Of a stretch of 64,000 bases of DNA, positions 35,510 to 47,518 are shown in pieces (the first letter of the stretch is position 1; each line of letters opens with the position of its first letter). Made by a program: the position numbers and the translations under genes. Below the pieces are notes generated by a model. That model saw only the letters and a list, made by a program, of their open reading frames with translations, was not told the origin of the DNA and did no database searches. The stretch comes from Epithemia pelagica (taxonomy: Eukaryota; Bacillariophyta; Bacillariophyceae; Surirellales; Surirellaceae). The stretch lies in assembly GCA_946965045.2 (NCBI GenBank), contig OX337229.1, positions 1,116,001 to 1,180,000 of the forward strand, given 5' to 3'.

Positions 35510-38500
35510 ATGTCAACACATTCCTACCGAGGAGAGAGACGCCACCGGCGCGGCCCAACACGGCAACAAGCTCGTCGTGACCTAGAAAGCCTCGTACGCG
35601 AAGCGGGAGGTCCTGGTCACGCTTTGGAAGAACCAGAGCAACGGAAATTTCCTTCTGGATCTTCTCGAAAGAGAACAGTGGATGGTGTCTGTCCATCCCC
35701 ATGGAGCAACCATGACGAGATTGCAGCCGGTCTTCATGGTCAACGAATTTCTGGGACAACATCGGTATCGCTTCATCGTGGTCGTCTTTTCCGTACTCCC
35801 GGGGCTTCCACAACCAATAGAGGTGGCCAAGCACAGCCATTGAAAAGCACTGGCATGAAATTTCCTTCCTCGAGACTTTCCAAGCAATCACGATTTTCTC
35901 GCGCCTCGTCTTCTCGACAAGGAAGCTCGAGTGGCGGTGTTCCTGCTGTACACGTTGTCTGTGCAATATCCGAAAATTTGGCCCGAGAAACCTGTGTCTC
36001 ATCCCTCGATGCTGGATCCCCCTTGTATCTTTATGCCACAAAGCAGGCAAATGGCCAAACATACTTGGAAACAATTTCGTACCTGGAGGTTCTCAAGCCA
36101 GATGAGGTTCTCTTGAACGAGGGACGGCGATCGTCTCAACTGGCACGAAAAATCCTGGAATTCTACAACCAACAAGAAGGAAGTACACTGTACCCTACCA
36201 CGGACTCGACGAACGACTCTAAAAATGAGGAATATGATCATGGTGGGCATGAGCGTTCCATTAACGGTCCATGTGCAACATCTACAGTGGTCAAGTTCAT
36301 CTCGAGAGCATACTTTGATCAGACCAAGGGCGCTGAGCTTCTCCGAAGGCTTGCTCGAGAGGAAACGTACAATACATCTGTAATGGAAGAATATATCTTG
36401 CTCTCATCTGCCAATGCTGTCTTGAACTACACGCAGCTCACTCTTGGTGTTTCTGTGGCACCCGGGTGTCTTTTTCTCAACGTCAATGCCGGTGGTCGCA
36501 ATCGAATGGAGATTGACCGGTCGACACTTCTGCATCTTGAGTTACTCGTCAACTCCAAGACGGGCAAGGCCAAGAACTCCCTGATTGGAACAGTGGACAA
36601 AACCAAAACCACGGTGGGAAGTCGACTCCTCCGATCCAACCTCATGTCACCTCCCACAGAAATTGAAACAATCACCGCTAGACTGGATCTCGTGGACCGT
36701 TTTCTTACCGACGATTCTTTTTTCTTTCATGTGTACGAGCATCTTATCCATCTTCCCGATATGGACAAGATATTGTCCAACATTGCCTTGATACCACGTA
36801 TTCCCGCCCCTGGCGAAGGCAAGAAGTTGAGCCAAGCTTCGCAAGAAAGGACTGCCAGCAAAGGTATTTCCGCCTTGGTCTGCATCAAGTCATGTTTGTC
36901 AGCCATGCCAGCCTTTGCACAAGTCTTGACCACACATTTGAATTCTCATGATCAACATGACAAACAGGAAGCAAGGGGACATGCACATGTCTCTTCAGAC
37001 CACGAGTCGGTGCAGACCCATAGGAACAGTCTCATGATTGGAATTGGCAGTCTTTCCAATGCTCAATCGAAATCTATCCAACTGGCTCCCAATCACCTGA
37101 TTCGAGCAATTGTCTTTGCCATGAGCAATCCCTCTCTCGAAGAGCTGTTGACCGTCGTTTCCGATGCCTTTACTCCATCTACGGAATTCAGCCGAAATTC
37201 GAACGCGATGCGGCATCAAGAGTGCTTTGCCCTCAAGGCCGAGGAAGAAGGGATTGTCAGCATCCTCCGCAAGGCTTTCCTTGCAAATGTAGACGATATT
37301 TACAGAAAAGCAGATGACTATGCCGAATCCTTTGGGATGACGGTTACGGTCAAACACACTGCCGGCCGGGGCTACTTCCTCTCGATTCCACTTGACCATT
37401 GTACAGAATTTCCAAAACTTTTCATCCAAGCAACCAAGTCAGGGCGGTTCATTCATTGTAGCACTGAGGAAGTCACGAGCCTGAACATGCGAGCTCGCGA
37501 GAATGTTCACGATCTCTTGGTGCTTACGTATGACAGAATTCAAGAAATTCTTGAGATTGCTCGTTCACACTACGATGCCCTTGCCGCTCTTTCGGATGCA
37601 ATAGCGTTGCTGGATATGTGCCACGGTTTCGCTGACATTGTTTCGTTAAGTGACGAGCCATGGTGCCGTCCTCTCTTGAGCGCCGGTCGAAAACAGAGTC
37701 GAGAGTCTTGTGGAGAAGAAGACGACATGACCAACACGGCGGATCCTAGTCCTTGCCGCCAAAACACTCTTGTGATTAGAAACGGACGATTTGGAATCGA
37801 CGTTTCATCCACTAGATCCGCGGATCTTGGACCTTTCGTACCCAATGACACCTTTTCAGGAGGAGAAAAATATTTCACCATCATTACTGGTATAAACGGT
37901 AAGCAAATCATGTATTCACTTCACATTACAATCACGACTTGGGGGCTCCTCACCTGTATAATTCTCCTATTGGGTCTTGAAAAAACACAGGCAGCGGGAA
38001 AAGCACGTATTTGAAGCAACTTGCAATCATTGTCGTCCTTGCCCATTGTGGAAGCTATGTCCCCGCCGAACAGGCATCCGTCCCAATTCGAGACAAACTC
38101 TGTGCACGGATCGGTACAGTGGACGACCAAGAACAGAATATTTCCACATTTATGCAGGAAATGAAAGAGACATCGCATATATGCAACAACGCAACAGACA
38201 CATCACTGATCCTCATGGACGAGCTTGGTCGGGCAACCAGTAATGAGGATGGAGTTTCCATTGCATGGGCAGTTGCAGAGTATCTCATGAAGAAGCGATC
38301 CATGACCTTCTTTGTCACGCATTATCCGCAGCTGAACCGACTTGCTGAGATCTATCCCTGTGCTCAGAACATTTCCATGGACGCCAAGATTTCAGGGGGA
38401 GATCTCGGCGAGATCAGATATACATACAAGATCAAATCCGGGGCATGCAAATACGAGACCGATTACGGGATCAAACTCGCATCACTGTGCGGTTGGCCAT

Positions 38501-38943
38501 CGTCTATCGTTGCTGACGCTGCCAATATCGAAGGACAGATTGCCCACCTGTTACCGCAAGACGGCCCATGTCAGGACGATGGGTCGACGTCCGATCCGTT
38601 GGCCATATACCACGCATTGCTGAACGTGCAAAAAGCGCTGAAAGACATTGCCAATACGGAGCGACCACCACAATCAATGAATTCATTCCGACAAATGCTC
38701 CAAGACGTGAAAGATTCGCACATAGGGAAGTGTGACGAGCAGCTTATCAGGCAATTTGAATGTCTTCTTTTCCGCGAAATTGATGGCGCAACTGCATCGG
38801 AGGCGAACTCTATGCCTTATAATAGCGCCCCTGCCGACGAAGACGGCGGCAGTCGTGATACATCCAGCCTAAGCTCTTCAAGCCTCAGTTCTTCGAGTTT
38901 TTCTACATCTAGCTCCAGTGAGATCTCTGCCGCAGACGATTAA
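35510..38943 (+). CDS. MSH4: MutS homolog 4, meiotic recombination
   Basis: MSH4 pairs with MSH5 to stabilise meiotic recombination intermediates and promote crossovers. Exons 35510-37898 and 37991-38943, 1113 residues. The intron splits the Walker A motif, giving GINGSGKSTYLKQLA after joining. The protein opens with about 140 basic, Ser-rich residues not found in other MutS proteins. It lacks the mismatch-reading domain, as MSH4 does, and starts its connector at VHVVCAISENLARETCVSSL. Core motifs: NAGGRNRMEIDRSTLLHLEL, GTVDKTKTTVGSRLLRSNLM, the Walker B/D-loop MDELGRATSNEDGVSIAWA and FFVTHYPQLNRLA. MSH4 rather than MSH5 is favoured by the connector and lever motifs. The C-terminal tail is a Ser-rich run. 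A meiotic gene agrees with a sexual life cycle. Confidence 0.92.
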
Positions 38944-39045
38944 AGAGGATGAATTAGACGACATCGAGTTCATGTATTGGCAGACTAATATCAAATATAT
39001 GTACCTGTAGAAATTCGCCATGCAGAAGGATATAGAATGGCTTAA

Positions 39046-39885
39046 TCAGGAAAAGGCACTTGCAAGTTTCTCACGCACACCCCCAATGAAGCTAAGATTC
39101 CACCTGTTGCTGGATCTTCGTGCTCTTGACCGACTCTGCTCCGAACGTCCCTCGGAGCTTCTCTTCGAGCGATCGGCTCTCTTTTGACGAGAGCGCCGCT
39201 TATTTCCGATTTGGTCTGATGAATCGTCGAACCAGTCGTAACGACACATGTTCAGAATGTAGTAAATGCATTCATCAGGCAGCATGGCAATTGGTGACTC
39301 AGAGCGTCGTTGGCATGCCAAGAGTGTCGTCGTAGCATCTTGGAATTGCGTCCCAAAGCGGAGGTGCTTGTCTGGACTCCACAGCTGATAAATAGCTCCA
39401 AAGTCAATTTGCCCGACAAACTCTCGCCTATCTCGCCAAGCACCTCCCCAGCCCCAAATATTCTCTCGATCAAATGGCTCTGGCGAAAGGTGGGCAGCTC
39501 CAGAATGGATGGTGAGAAAATTATCGGTGTAGCGAGTAGATCGATTCGTGCGAGAGTTATCATAGACCACTGATAAGTCATTTTCTGCTGCGGAATGGAT
39601 ATAGATCAATCGTGTTTGCCCTGGCTCTAAAATGATCGGCGTCCTTGATAGATCGAGAACCTCATACTGGCGGCGACTTGGATCATGAGATTTGTCGTAA
39701 ATTTTAGTCCATGAGCTCGCATCGTATCGGAGTCTATGTAAGCTGTATTCATTGCCTTCATGACCCCCGAGTGCGTCCACATTCGTTACCCATACAGTCA
39801 TGGGTCCTAAATTCCCACGTACAGAGACCGATCGAATTACGAGTCGACTGACTGGCAAAACAGACTTGGCCTGGATAGGAAACAT
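39046..39885 (-). CDS. orphan protein of a diatom-type family
   Basis: A 279-residue protein from the ATG at 39885. I do not recognise a characterised function. An ordered N-terminal part looks like an all-beta domain (LVIRSVSVRGNLGPMTVWVT, HRLRYDASSWTKIYDKSHDP, EPGQTRLIYIHSAAENDLSV). It is followed by a Trp-rich stretch (ENIWGWGGAWRDRREFVGQI) and LPDECIYYILNMCRYDWFDD, and then an Arg/Ser-rich basic tail. A GT-AG pair just upstream (39893-39958, GTAAGC...CAACAG, 66 bp) would be an intron in the 5' leader, since joining leaves no earlier in-frame ATG. The long MITE lies about 350 bp upstream of the ATG. Confidence 0.72.
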   Translation of the reverse strand: MFPIQAKSVLPVSRLVIRSVSVRGNLGPMTVWVTNVDALGGHEGNEYSLHRLRYDASSWTKIYDKSHDPSRRQYEVLDLSRTPIILEPGQTRLIYIHSAAENDLSVVYDNSRTNRSTRYTDNFLTIHSGAAHLSPEPFDRENIWGWGGAWRDRREFVGQIDFGAIYQLWSPDKHLRFGTQFQDATTTLLACQRRSESPIAMLPDECIYYILNMCRYDWFDDSSDQIGNKRRSRQKRADRSKRSSEGRSEQSRSRARRSSNRWNLSFIGGVREKLASAFS

Positions 39886-40237
39886 AATTCCGCTGTTGAA
39901 AATTTAGAACAAGGAAAATCGAAAAAGAAAAATCGTAGAAAGATCGCTAACAGCTTACCAGAAGGTGTGATCCTCATGATCTATTCAAGTCAGATTGAAG
40001 AAGAAGCGTGATGAGTAGAACACAGTCAAACCAGCAAGCCGTTTACCGTCGTCTTACCGAGGGTATCAACACGAACATTCTCATGTACCTCGTAGCAAGC
40101 TGTAGAAGGAAGATTTAGGGCAGCCATTATTGGTGCTTACGATTATGGAACAGATATGAGAAGTGAGAAGGAATTGATCGGGATGGAGGTTGAGAAAATC
40201 TGAAGAAGGATGCATCACAGAGAAAAGATATCAATAT
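39886..40237. promoter_or_regulatory. upstream region of the orphan gene
   Basis: Non-coding; probably the 5' leader (with a likely 66-bp intron at 39893-39958) and promoter of the minus-strand orphan gene. It ends at the left target-site duplication of the MITE. Confidence 0.4.
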
Positions 40238-40975
40238 TACCCCCTAGCGGGGGTGGTTTCGAGGTTGTAGTTTCTGTGAACCACCCCCATACCTCTTTCG
40301 GCCGGCATATCTCATTCCTTCCACCGCGATAACAACACGACAATCAAACTTTGTCGTTGCTGGTGACCTCCTACGGCCACCCCATCATGATCCGACCATC
40401 ACATGCTTCATATTGGTACCATGGCAGTGCATTGTGAGGGGCACAGTGCATGCGGGCCATTCTAGGAAATGACCAATACAGTGACGCTGTAATACGGCAC
40501 AATAGGAGACCATGATGGCGTGAAAATAAATGAGAGTTGCTGTTTTGCTATCAATACACTGTGTAGCTACTACTGTGATGTGTATTGTGTACCAATAGGT
40601 GTCCAAACAATGTAAGATAAGAGCCATATAGTCCCTTTGAGTTGCTTCGTTCGAAATGGCAAGACGTCGCTTCCGTACCTGTGCCCTGTGCCACGAGGCA
40701 TGGCGCCTATGAGTCTGATGCATAACAGCCTTAACCATTAAATTTTGGTGATGTCAATGCATCCTACACTATTGGTTTGAGGTCTTTGACTGGGAAGACA
40801 GGTTTGAAGAGTCCAAATAGGTGCACAACAACCTGTGCAACACCATGGTCCGTGTTGTTATCGTGGTGGAGGAAATGAGATACGCCAGCCGACAGGAAAC
40901 AGGTTATTTTTGGCAAATAGGTATGGGGGTGGCTCAGAGAAATTACACCCTATAAGCCATCCCCGCTGGGGGGTA
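40238..40975. mobile_element. 738-bp MITE with long terminal inverted repeats and 10-bp target duplication
   Basis: Both ends read TACCCCC. Sequences running inward from the two ends are inverted copies of each other for roughly 110-130 bp, imperfectly and with one insertion of about 23 bp in the right arm; for example CCACCCCCATACCT and CGATAACAACACG occur in both arms. The element is bounded by the 10-bp direct repeat ATATCAATAT at 40228-40237 and 40976-40985. A 9-11-bp duplication with long inverted repeats is typical of Mutator-type elements, so this is probably a non-autonomous derivative. The only long frame inside (40385-40738, minus) has no transposase-like feature. A full-length partner encoding a transposase should exist elsewhere in the genome. 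Confidence 0.88.
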
Positions 40976-41182
40976 ATATCAATATATATCTTGAGAAGAG
41001 CAGTATGAATCTATGCGGTTCATATTTTTCACCCCGCAGAATTTACACATCAGCTGTGCATGAAGTCCAAATCGGGAATACTTTTAAATTATTTCAAATG
41101 ATATATTCGGAAGATAATAAATCTTGGGGTAAATTATAGTACTCCGAACATGACTCCTGACGCACGAAGTGAAAAAGAAGCA

Positions 41183-43887
41183 TCATTTTTCTCGGGACCC
41201 CGTTTTTTCCTCCTCCCCAGAACGCGTCAGCTCTACGTGACCAATCGAGGCGAAGCAAGAGGCTGCTACCCGAAGAAGCGGCTGATCTTCGCACCCCAAC
41301 TCCTCTAGTGTTTCTGGACCATCGTAATCAGTCCAGTCCTGTCCAATCTTCGATTTCGTGTCACAAGGGGAATCACTCAAGAAAAGACATGCCTGTAGAT
41401 CTTCATTGCTAAAGCTGCTTCCATGCTTTCCATCGAAAGCGGCATTGGCCAAGTTTCCCTTTTGAATTTGGCGCTGGAACATGACTTCTTCTATTGTTCC
41501 TGAAGTAAAGAGCCGGTAGATCGTGGTAGGCCTCTTCTGACCCTGTCGATACACTCTGCCCATCGCTTGTGTATCCGTAGCGGGATTCCAATCGGGCTCT
41601 GTTAATATGAGGCGGTTTGCACCAACTAAGTTCAGTCCACTGAAGAACAGATCGTAACCTTCGTAAGATCATTTGTCTCGACCCTTCGTCTGAAAGCTAG
41701 TCGACTTACCAACCACCAGCTTTTGCACTCAAAAGAAAGCAGAAAGAGCGATCCGATGAACTTTTGTTGAAGCTATCTACCACATTTTGTCTCACTTTCG
41801 CATCTGTTGTCCCGTCGAGCCGAACGAAACTGAGATTATTGGGTTTGAGAAGTGTCAGCTCTATCGCCGAAAGAACAGAAGTAAAGTTGGAAACAACAAC
41901 GACCTTCTCGTGTGGTGCACTCTCGCGGATGGCAAGGAGAAGGGCATGCAAAACCTGTAGCTTCCCAGAAGCCTTCAGGTCACAGGTTCCTCCGAAACCG
42001 TCTTGGTGCTGACATAGAAGGGGGTGAAAGCATAGCTTCCGTAGATCAGTCAATGTTGTCAGAATATCAACAGCACCCCCACCAAGTGGTATTTGAGCTA
42101 TATTCCCGTAAAGTCGTTGCTGTTCTTGAGAGGGCCTACAGAACACAAGCGCCTCAGTACGCTGAGGTAAAAGCTGCGTCAAAACATCTTTTTGTAGACG
42201 CCGTAACATGAACGTGCGGGTGATTTGATCAAGCGCTTCAGATTGAGACAAAGCATGTCTCTTTTTCTCTTGCGTAGCATTCTTGCAGTTCCCGGCGGCA
42301 ATCGGGCGTTCAAAGTTTCTTCGGAAATCTTGTAGACTCCCGAGAACCCCCTGGCAAGCGAAATTGGCTAGAGTATAAACTAGTTCCGATGGGTCAACAA
42401 AGTTTTGGTGTAAGATATGGTTGAACCGAAGCCGTGGTGATTCACGTGTTTCTCTCGCACTTACATTCTGAAAGGTTATTTTGCACGGGAGTTGCAGACA
42501 AACACAGGCGCCGCTTTGTGACCAACGACTCAAGGGCATTCATGGCCAGAGATCCGGAGGTATTTTTGAGACGATGCGCTTCGTCACAAACCAATAGTTC
42601 TATGCTTCCTCCTTTTATACCCTGAAAGAGATCAACGTTAAGTCTGAACAGATCGTACGACAAAATTAGAACCTGTCCAACTTGATTAGACACGTTCTGT
42701 TTCATTCGGGAGCAAAAAGAACGCATGGCTTGACGACCTAATTCTCCACCTTGATTGATCGTAGTACGTTTTGGTTGACCAGCTTTCCCAATCCATTTGT
42801 CGAACTCGTTGGCCCAGTTGCATACCAAGGACGAGGGACAAACGACAACGTAACTCGAACTTCTTGTCTGTTTGTGAAGGGCTGCGATTACTGAAAAGTG
42901 AAAGTCGAGTGAGATTTCAATTGCAAAGAGTCACGTCAAGTCGCAGTGTTATGCTATAATTCTAACAAAACGGCTCACCTGCTATCGTCATGAGAGTCTT
43001 TCCAAGTCCCATTTCATCACACATTAGCGCTAGACGAGAGTAAGAATATATTCCAGAGTGAACACCAAGGATAAGAGGACATCTCATTACTCACCTCCTT
43101 TGAGAGAACCTCCCAAGCTGTTCCACATAAAGTCTACACCATCGATTTGGTGAGGGCGCAAGGTAGCTCGAATAGAGGCGGGAAGAGGGATGTGAGGAAG
43201 CACGGTAGGCTTTGTGGACGGGACAGGTACCAGTGACGGCTGCTTGGGGGAAATGCGATGTACGGAGCTAGTCGGGAGATTCGAGTTAGTTCTCGAGAGA
43301 ACACGCCGTTGAGAAGAGGATTCGAGTTTCTTGTTCCTGTTGACAAAGCGTGGCGGTACTGGTTTATGGGCGGGGAGAAGGGCACCATCATGTTTAGGTG
43401 TCATTCGCACACTCTTCAGTCCTCCTACTCGTGCACTAGAACGGGGAATGTTTGAAGAGGTTCCTGAGCACTCGTTTCTTGTCGTGATTGGCTTGATCGC
43501 AACATCTTTTCCCACCACGGTGACTATCTGCACCTCATACCCTCCCACTACAACAGTCTGTTCTTCCATCAAAGTCTCTTTCGCCAAAGACATGATACGA
43601 CCAGAAAACAGAATATCGTTGTCGGTCTTGTGAGATCTTTTCCTTTTTCTCTTACTGTTCCTACCGTGATCAGATTCTTCGTCGCTGGAAGTTGACCCTC
43701 CATTGTCGATGCTCGCGGAACGAAGGACAACCATTCCATCGTCTCGAGAAATACGAAGAAAGCCGTCCGATTTCGACACCCCTTTCGCCTTATGTATTTT
43801 TTTGGTTCGATTGTAGTAAAGAACTTCGTATTCCATCGTGTAATTCCAGTACAGGTGAACCTCGTGGTGACTGTAGATTGCTTCCAT
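41183..43887 (-). CDS. RAD54B: RAD54B-like SNF2 translocase, homologous recombination
   Basis: Swi2/Snf2 dsDNA translocase that works with RAD51/DMC1. Five exons on the minus strand: 43095-43887, 42979-43029, 42465-42890, 41710-42379 and 41183-41639, giving 798 residues. The N-terminal YEVLYYNRTKKIHKAKGVS followed by DGFLRI resembles the RAD54B N-terminal domain. The motor begins with TLRPHQIDGVDFMWNSLGG. Exon 2 (51 bp) carries the Walker A block MCDEMGLGKTLMTIA. Then come [70 protein letters not shown] and EPDWNPATDTQAMGRVYRQG. All joins are supported by phase and conservation. It differs from ISWI at 18.9 kb in lacking HAND-SANT-SLIDE. The divergent neighbour is eIF3d. Confidence 0.9.
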
Positions 43888-44257
43888 TTGGCTGCGACAA
43901 CAGGAAGTGCCAGAGAAAAGAGATCAATGCGGTGGCGGTGGCCGCCGCCCACACGGACTCGACGTGCGCGGACCCGACAGGCGTAGAAATCATGGCGCAG
44001 AATCTCCCTCCGACACGAAGAAAAATCGCTTTTGGATCGCTCCTATGATTGGCGGCGAATGTGTGGCTGTGGCTACCGTGCAACCACACGTCCATATGTA
44101 GCGCGTGTTTCATTCGTTGCCAAGTGCTGAGGCTGGGGCAACTCAACACAGTGGTACAATTGTGCTCGTTGTTGTTTGTTTCTTCACGGTAATTGACTTG
44201 GAGAAACTATTGCTGAAACAGAAGAGAGCGAATAGAGGAGAAGTAGGCAACGGAACC
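43888..44257. promoter_or_regulatory. divergent promoter between RAD54B-like and eIF3d genes
   Basis: A 370-bp region between two divergent start codons. The eIF3d frame stays open upstream of its ATG but has no conserved residues there. No repeat was seen. Confidence 0.45.
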
Positions 44258-45886
44258 ATGGTTAGTTTCGAGATTCCTTTTGTGGCCTCCAACCCCGACT
44301 CGTGGGGCCCTCCTCCTTTTGATGAAGGTAATCCTCAAGATTCTTTTGGTAGCTTTGCGAAATTTGCTTCCCTGCCATATGCTCCCTTTGGCCGCTCAGA
44401 TCGATTGGGACGGGCGGCTGATTTCACATCTAGTACTCGCGGGCCAACGGGTGGTGGAAGGCAGAGACGCGAGTTCAGACGCCAAATGGAAGAAGAGGAA
44501 AATGCCGAAGACTCGTTCCAGCTTGTTGATACAACCAAAGCACAGACAACGAGGAAATTTGTGAACCCTGCTAGCAAGCGACGACAGCACACCCAGCGGT
44601 TGCGCCAGATCAATGCGCGACGTCAACAGTCCACAGGGACACAAGGACCTACCATGGACAAAATGCGTGGTCGCGGTGGCGGTGGACGCGGAAGAGGGGG
44701 AGGACGTGGCGGTGGAAGAGGAGGTCGTTTTGGTGGTAATTATGGAAACCGAGCTGATCGCCAACCTTCTGTCGCGGTGCAGAGTGATTGGAAGCAGGTG
44801 GAAGAAATTGACCTTGTCAAGCTCACGAAGAACATGGTGTTTTCGGGTGATATTCCGGCTCCCGATGATATGTTATGGTGCGGCTACTTGGATGGCTACA
44901 ATGAGGCATACGATAAAGTTACCTCGCGCCAACCAGCCCCGCTGAAACGGATGGAGCACAAAGAGTTTTACTATGTCACGACGACTGATGATCCTGTGCT
45001 TGAGAAACTTGCTGTGGACGGCATGGGGCAGGTCTTTATCACAGACACGATTTTGGCACATCTTATGACATGCACCCGAAGTGTGTATCCTTGGGACATT
45101 GTTGTAGAAAAACTCCCTGGTGGCACTTTGTTTTTCGATAAGCGAGACAATAGCCAATTCGACTACCTAACTGTCAGTGAGACAGCGTACAGTCCTCCCT
45201 CTGGACAAGATGGAGCCGACAGTCCTGCAAGGCTCGGCCTAGAAGCTACTATGGTGAACCAGAATTTCTCGCAACAGATCCTCAAGAAATCTGGTCGGAC
45301 AGGCATGACCCTGCCAAATCCGTTCTACGAAGATGATGAAGACGGTATGGAACCTGCCAGTGTTGCTTACCGCTATCGAAAGTTTTCCCTGGACGATAAA
45401 ACCACCCTAATCTGCCGTACCGAATTACATGGGATCGTGAAAAAGACCCAGTATATGACTGCCTTTGCGCTGAATGAATACTTCCCTCCATCGGTTGGTC
45501 CCAACACTGCGAACTGGAGGGACAAAATTGATTCACAAAGAGGTGCTGTTCTTGCAACCGAGTTGAAGAACAACTCATTCAAACTAGCGAAATGGACCGC
45601 ACAGTCTCTTCTTTCCGGTGCTGATCAAATGAAGATTGGATTCGTCTCAAGATCATCGCCCAAGAATGACTACGACCATGTAATTCTGGCAACTCAGTTC
45701 TACCGACCAAAGGATTTTGCGACTCAAATTACTCTTTCCGAGAACCAAATGTGGTCCATTTTCCGGACGTTTGTTAATCTCTTACAGAAGCAGGAGGATG
45801 GCAAATACGTGATGATGAGAGAGCCCAATAGGGCGATTCTCAACCTCTACAAGGTACCGGCCGAGACTTTCCAAGAAGACGACTAG
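44258..45886 (+). CDS. EIF3D: translation initiation factor eIF3 subunit D
   Basis: eIF3d is the mRNA cap-binding peripheral subunit of eIF3. The ATG at 44258 gives 542 residues starting [19 protein letters not shown], the conserved N-terminus; the frame upstream is unrelated. Family motifs: [35 protein letters not shown], the cap-binding core with [54 protein letters not shown] and the C-terminal [10 protein letters not shown]-type segment. A Gly/Arg-rich run ([20 protein letters not shown]) near residue 140 sits where other eIF3d proteins also carry a basic, RGG-like linker, though it is unusually regular here. Single exon. Confidence 0.95.
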   Translation: MVSFEIPFVASNPDSWGPPPFDEGNPQDSFGSFAKFASLPYAPFGRSDRLGRAADFTSSTRGPTGGGRQRREFRRQMEEEENAEDSFQLVDTTKAQTTRKFVNPASKRRQHTQRLRQINARRQQSTGTQGPTMDKMRGRGGGGRGRGGGRGGGRGGRFGGNYGNRADRQPSVAVQSDWKQVEEIDLVKLTKNMVFSGDIPAPDDMLWCGYLDGYNEAYDKVTSRQPAPLKRMEHKEFYYVTTTDDPVLEKLAVDGMGQVFITDTILAHLMTCTRSVYPWDIVVEKLPGGTLFFDKRDNSQFDYLTVSETAYSPPSGQDGADSPARLGLEATMVNQNFSQQILKKSGRTGMTLPNPFYEDDEDGMEPASVAYRYRKFSLDDKTTLICRTELHGIVKKTQYMTAFALNEYFPPSVGPNTANWRDKIDSQRGAVLATELKNNSFKLAKWTAQSLLSGADQMKIGFVSRSSPKNDYDHVILATQFYRPKDFATQITLSENQMWSIFRTFVNLLQKQEDGKYVMMREPNRAILNLYKVPAETFQEDD

Positions 45887-46013
45887 AGAATACGGATGCA
45901 TCCTTGAACATTATTGCAAAGCACAGATGCTCGCCTCTCACAGAAAATAAGTAACCAGCGCAAAATAATATGGACTCATTAAGGACAAAACAAATAGCCT
46001 TCTACTAGAAATA

Positions 46014-47269
46014 TCATCTTTTCTTTCTGCGGAGATCTCGCAATGCACTCTTGCTACGGGCAAGATCACAGTCCCCGTTGGATGCTCCAGCGAAAAAGGC
46101 TCGGATCAACTTCTCATTAATCTCTTTGATCCCGCCGAAAATATACCACATTGACACAAAGGGTGACGACTTTTTGTGCGTGTCACTTCCGCGAATATTA
46201 GTGCCAGACAAAGAGAGGACAATATTCAAGTAGATTCAACAACTAACCTTATCTTTGCTTCCCGAAAACCACCTGGAGGTGAGTACACATACCTCTTTCT
46301 CGGAACAACATAGAATGGCTGAGCATTTCCCATTTTGCGAATCGCATCGAGGAAAAATTCTTTCTTGTGTACCCACTGTGGTAACAGCAAAAACCAAGGA
46401 CGGTTTCCAAAACTCGTCGAGCATACGAATTGTATGAGTCGTTCAATATGATTCGCTAAGATGGGTTCAAAGAAGAGGCGGAAGAGATTTGAATGATGAC
46501 AATATCCTTTGGTCATCAAAATATCATGCATGATCTTTCTCACCTGAATACGGGGGGTTTGAGACCAATATATCGAATGAAGGGAGGGAGTGTGATTCCC
46601 ATACTTTGTAGCAGTCCTCTTTTCTGTTGTAGACATTGGGAAAACCAAGCTCCTCAAAGTTTCGCTTGACGGCTCCATCACAAAAGTATGGATCATATAT
46701 CGTTGGCGATTGATCCTTCGGATCTAATATCCGTAGCAATGGGACAATGTGAGCGTACGCTTCCTTGGGTGATTCGCAATGATCATCAGGTTCCGTCGGG
46801 AAAGGAAAATCGGGAATTTTTGAAGCTCCGCTGGTTTCCACTAGATTGTGAACACAGACATAAGGTTAGACGAAGCCTTTTCCAATTGGCTATTGAGAAC
46901 ATCTCAGTTGGAGGCAATAATACAGATATCACACCCGCCATTCAGAGGTTGAGGAGAACACATTTTGTGATCCCAGAGACCTTGAATTTTGCACGAAATT
47001 TGACCACGCTAAATCTTGGTATATTAGGCATTCGCCTGGCTTCGATCCGTGCAGAAATGTCTCAAACCAATGCTCTTTGTCCCCGTACCTTTTTCATTTT
47101 TCTTATTATTACTGCCGGCAATCGTTGGTTCCTCTTTCTTAGGGCGTTTCGGGTCTCGCGTCAAATTATCCTCTGAAGGCATTCCATCACCGCTACCGGA
47201 TCTCTTGGGGAACTGGTCTATGGATTCTTCTGTTCTATTGCAGTGACGTTTCCTTTTCTTCTTCCCCAT
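46014..47269 (-). CDS. NPPY-motif methyltransferase-like protein
   Basis: Four exons on the minus strand: 47089-47269, 46544-46840, 46248-46455 and 46014-46185, giving 285 residues. Intron 1 is 248 bp, longer than most here; the others are 88 and 62 bp. Exon 1 is a Lys/Arg-rich leader (MGKKKRKRHCNRTEESIDQF) that looks like a nuclear or nucleolar signal. The core reads PTIYDPYFCDGAVKRNFEEL, VYNRKEDCYKVW, FDILVSNPPYSANHIERL, NRPWFLLLPQWVHKKEFF and PFYVVPRKRYVYSPPGG. The NPPY box after a hydrophobic strand is the catalytic signature of class I methyltransferases that act on amino groups (N6-adenine or glutamine). The usual SAM motif is replaced by DPYFCDG. Target unknown. The C-terminus is very basic (LRDLRRKKR). 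Confidence 0.8.
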
Positions 47270-47518
47270 TGCTGTCCTGATTGCAAAGATTTTCTGGATC
47301 CAAATTTCATTCAGATTTTGGGGATGGGAATTGCGGGGTACACCCAGTTAGAAAAGGGGATGGAAAATTGAATCCGACGTCACCCAATATGTTGAATTTA
47401 GCTTGATGGAATGATAGGTTGTGTAGCTCTCTTCATTGAACCTAAAGATCGGCATTCATACAAGAGGAAACAACTTTGACCTTCCAACTCTGTGAATTTG
47501 TTATATTGCTGAATCACC

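Noticed and set aside
40385-40738. 117-residue minus-strand frame inside the MITE
   Set aside because: No transposase motif, no protein-like conservation, and it lies within the inner part of a non-autonomous element; treated as chance.
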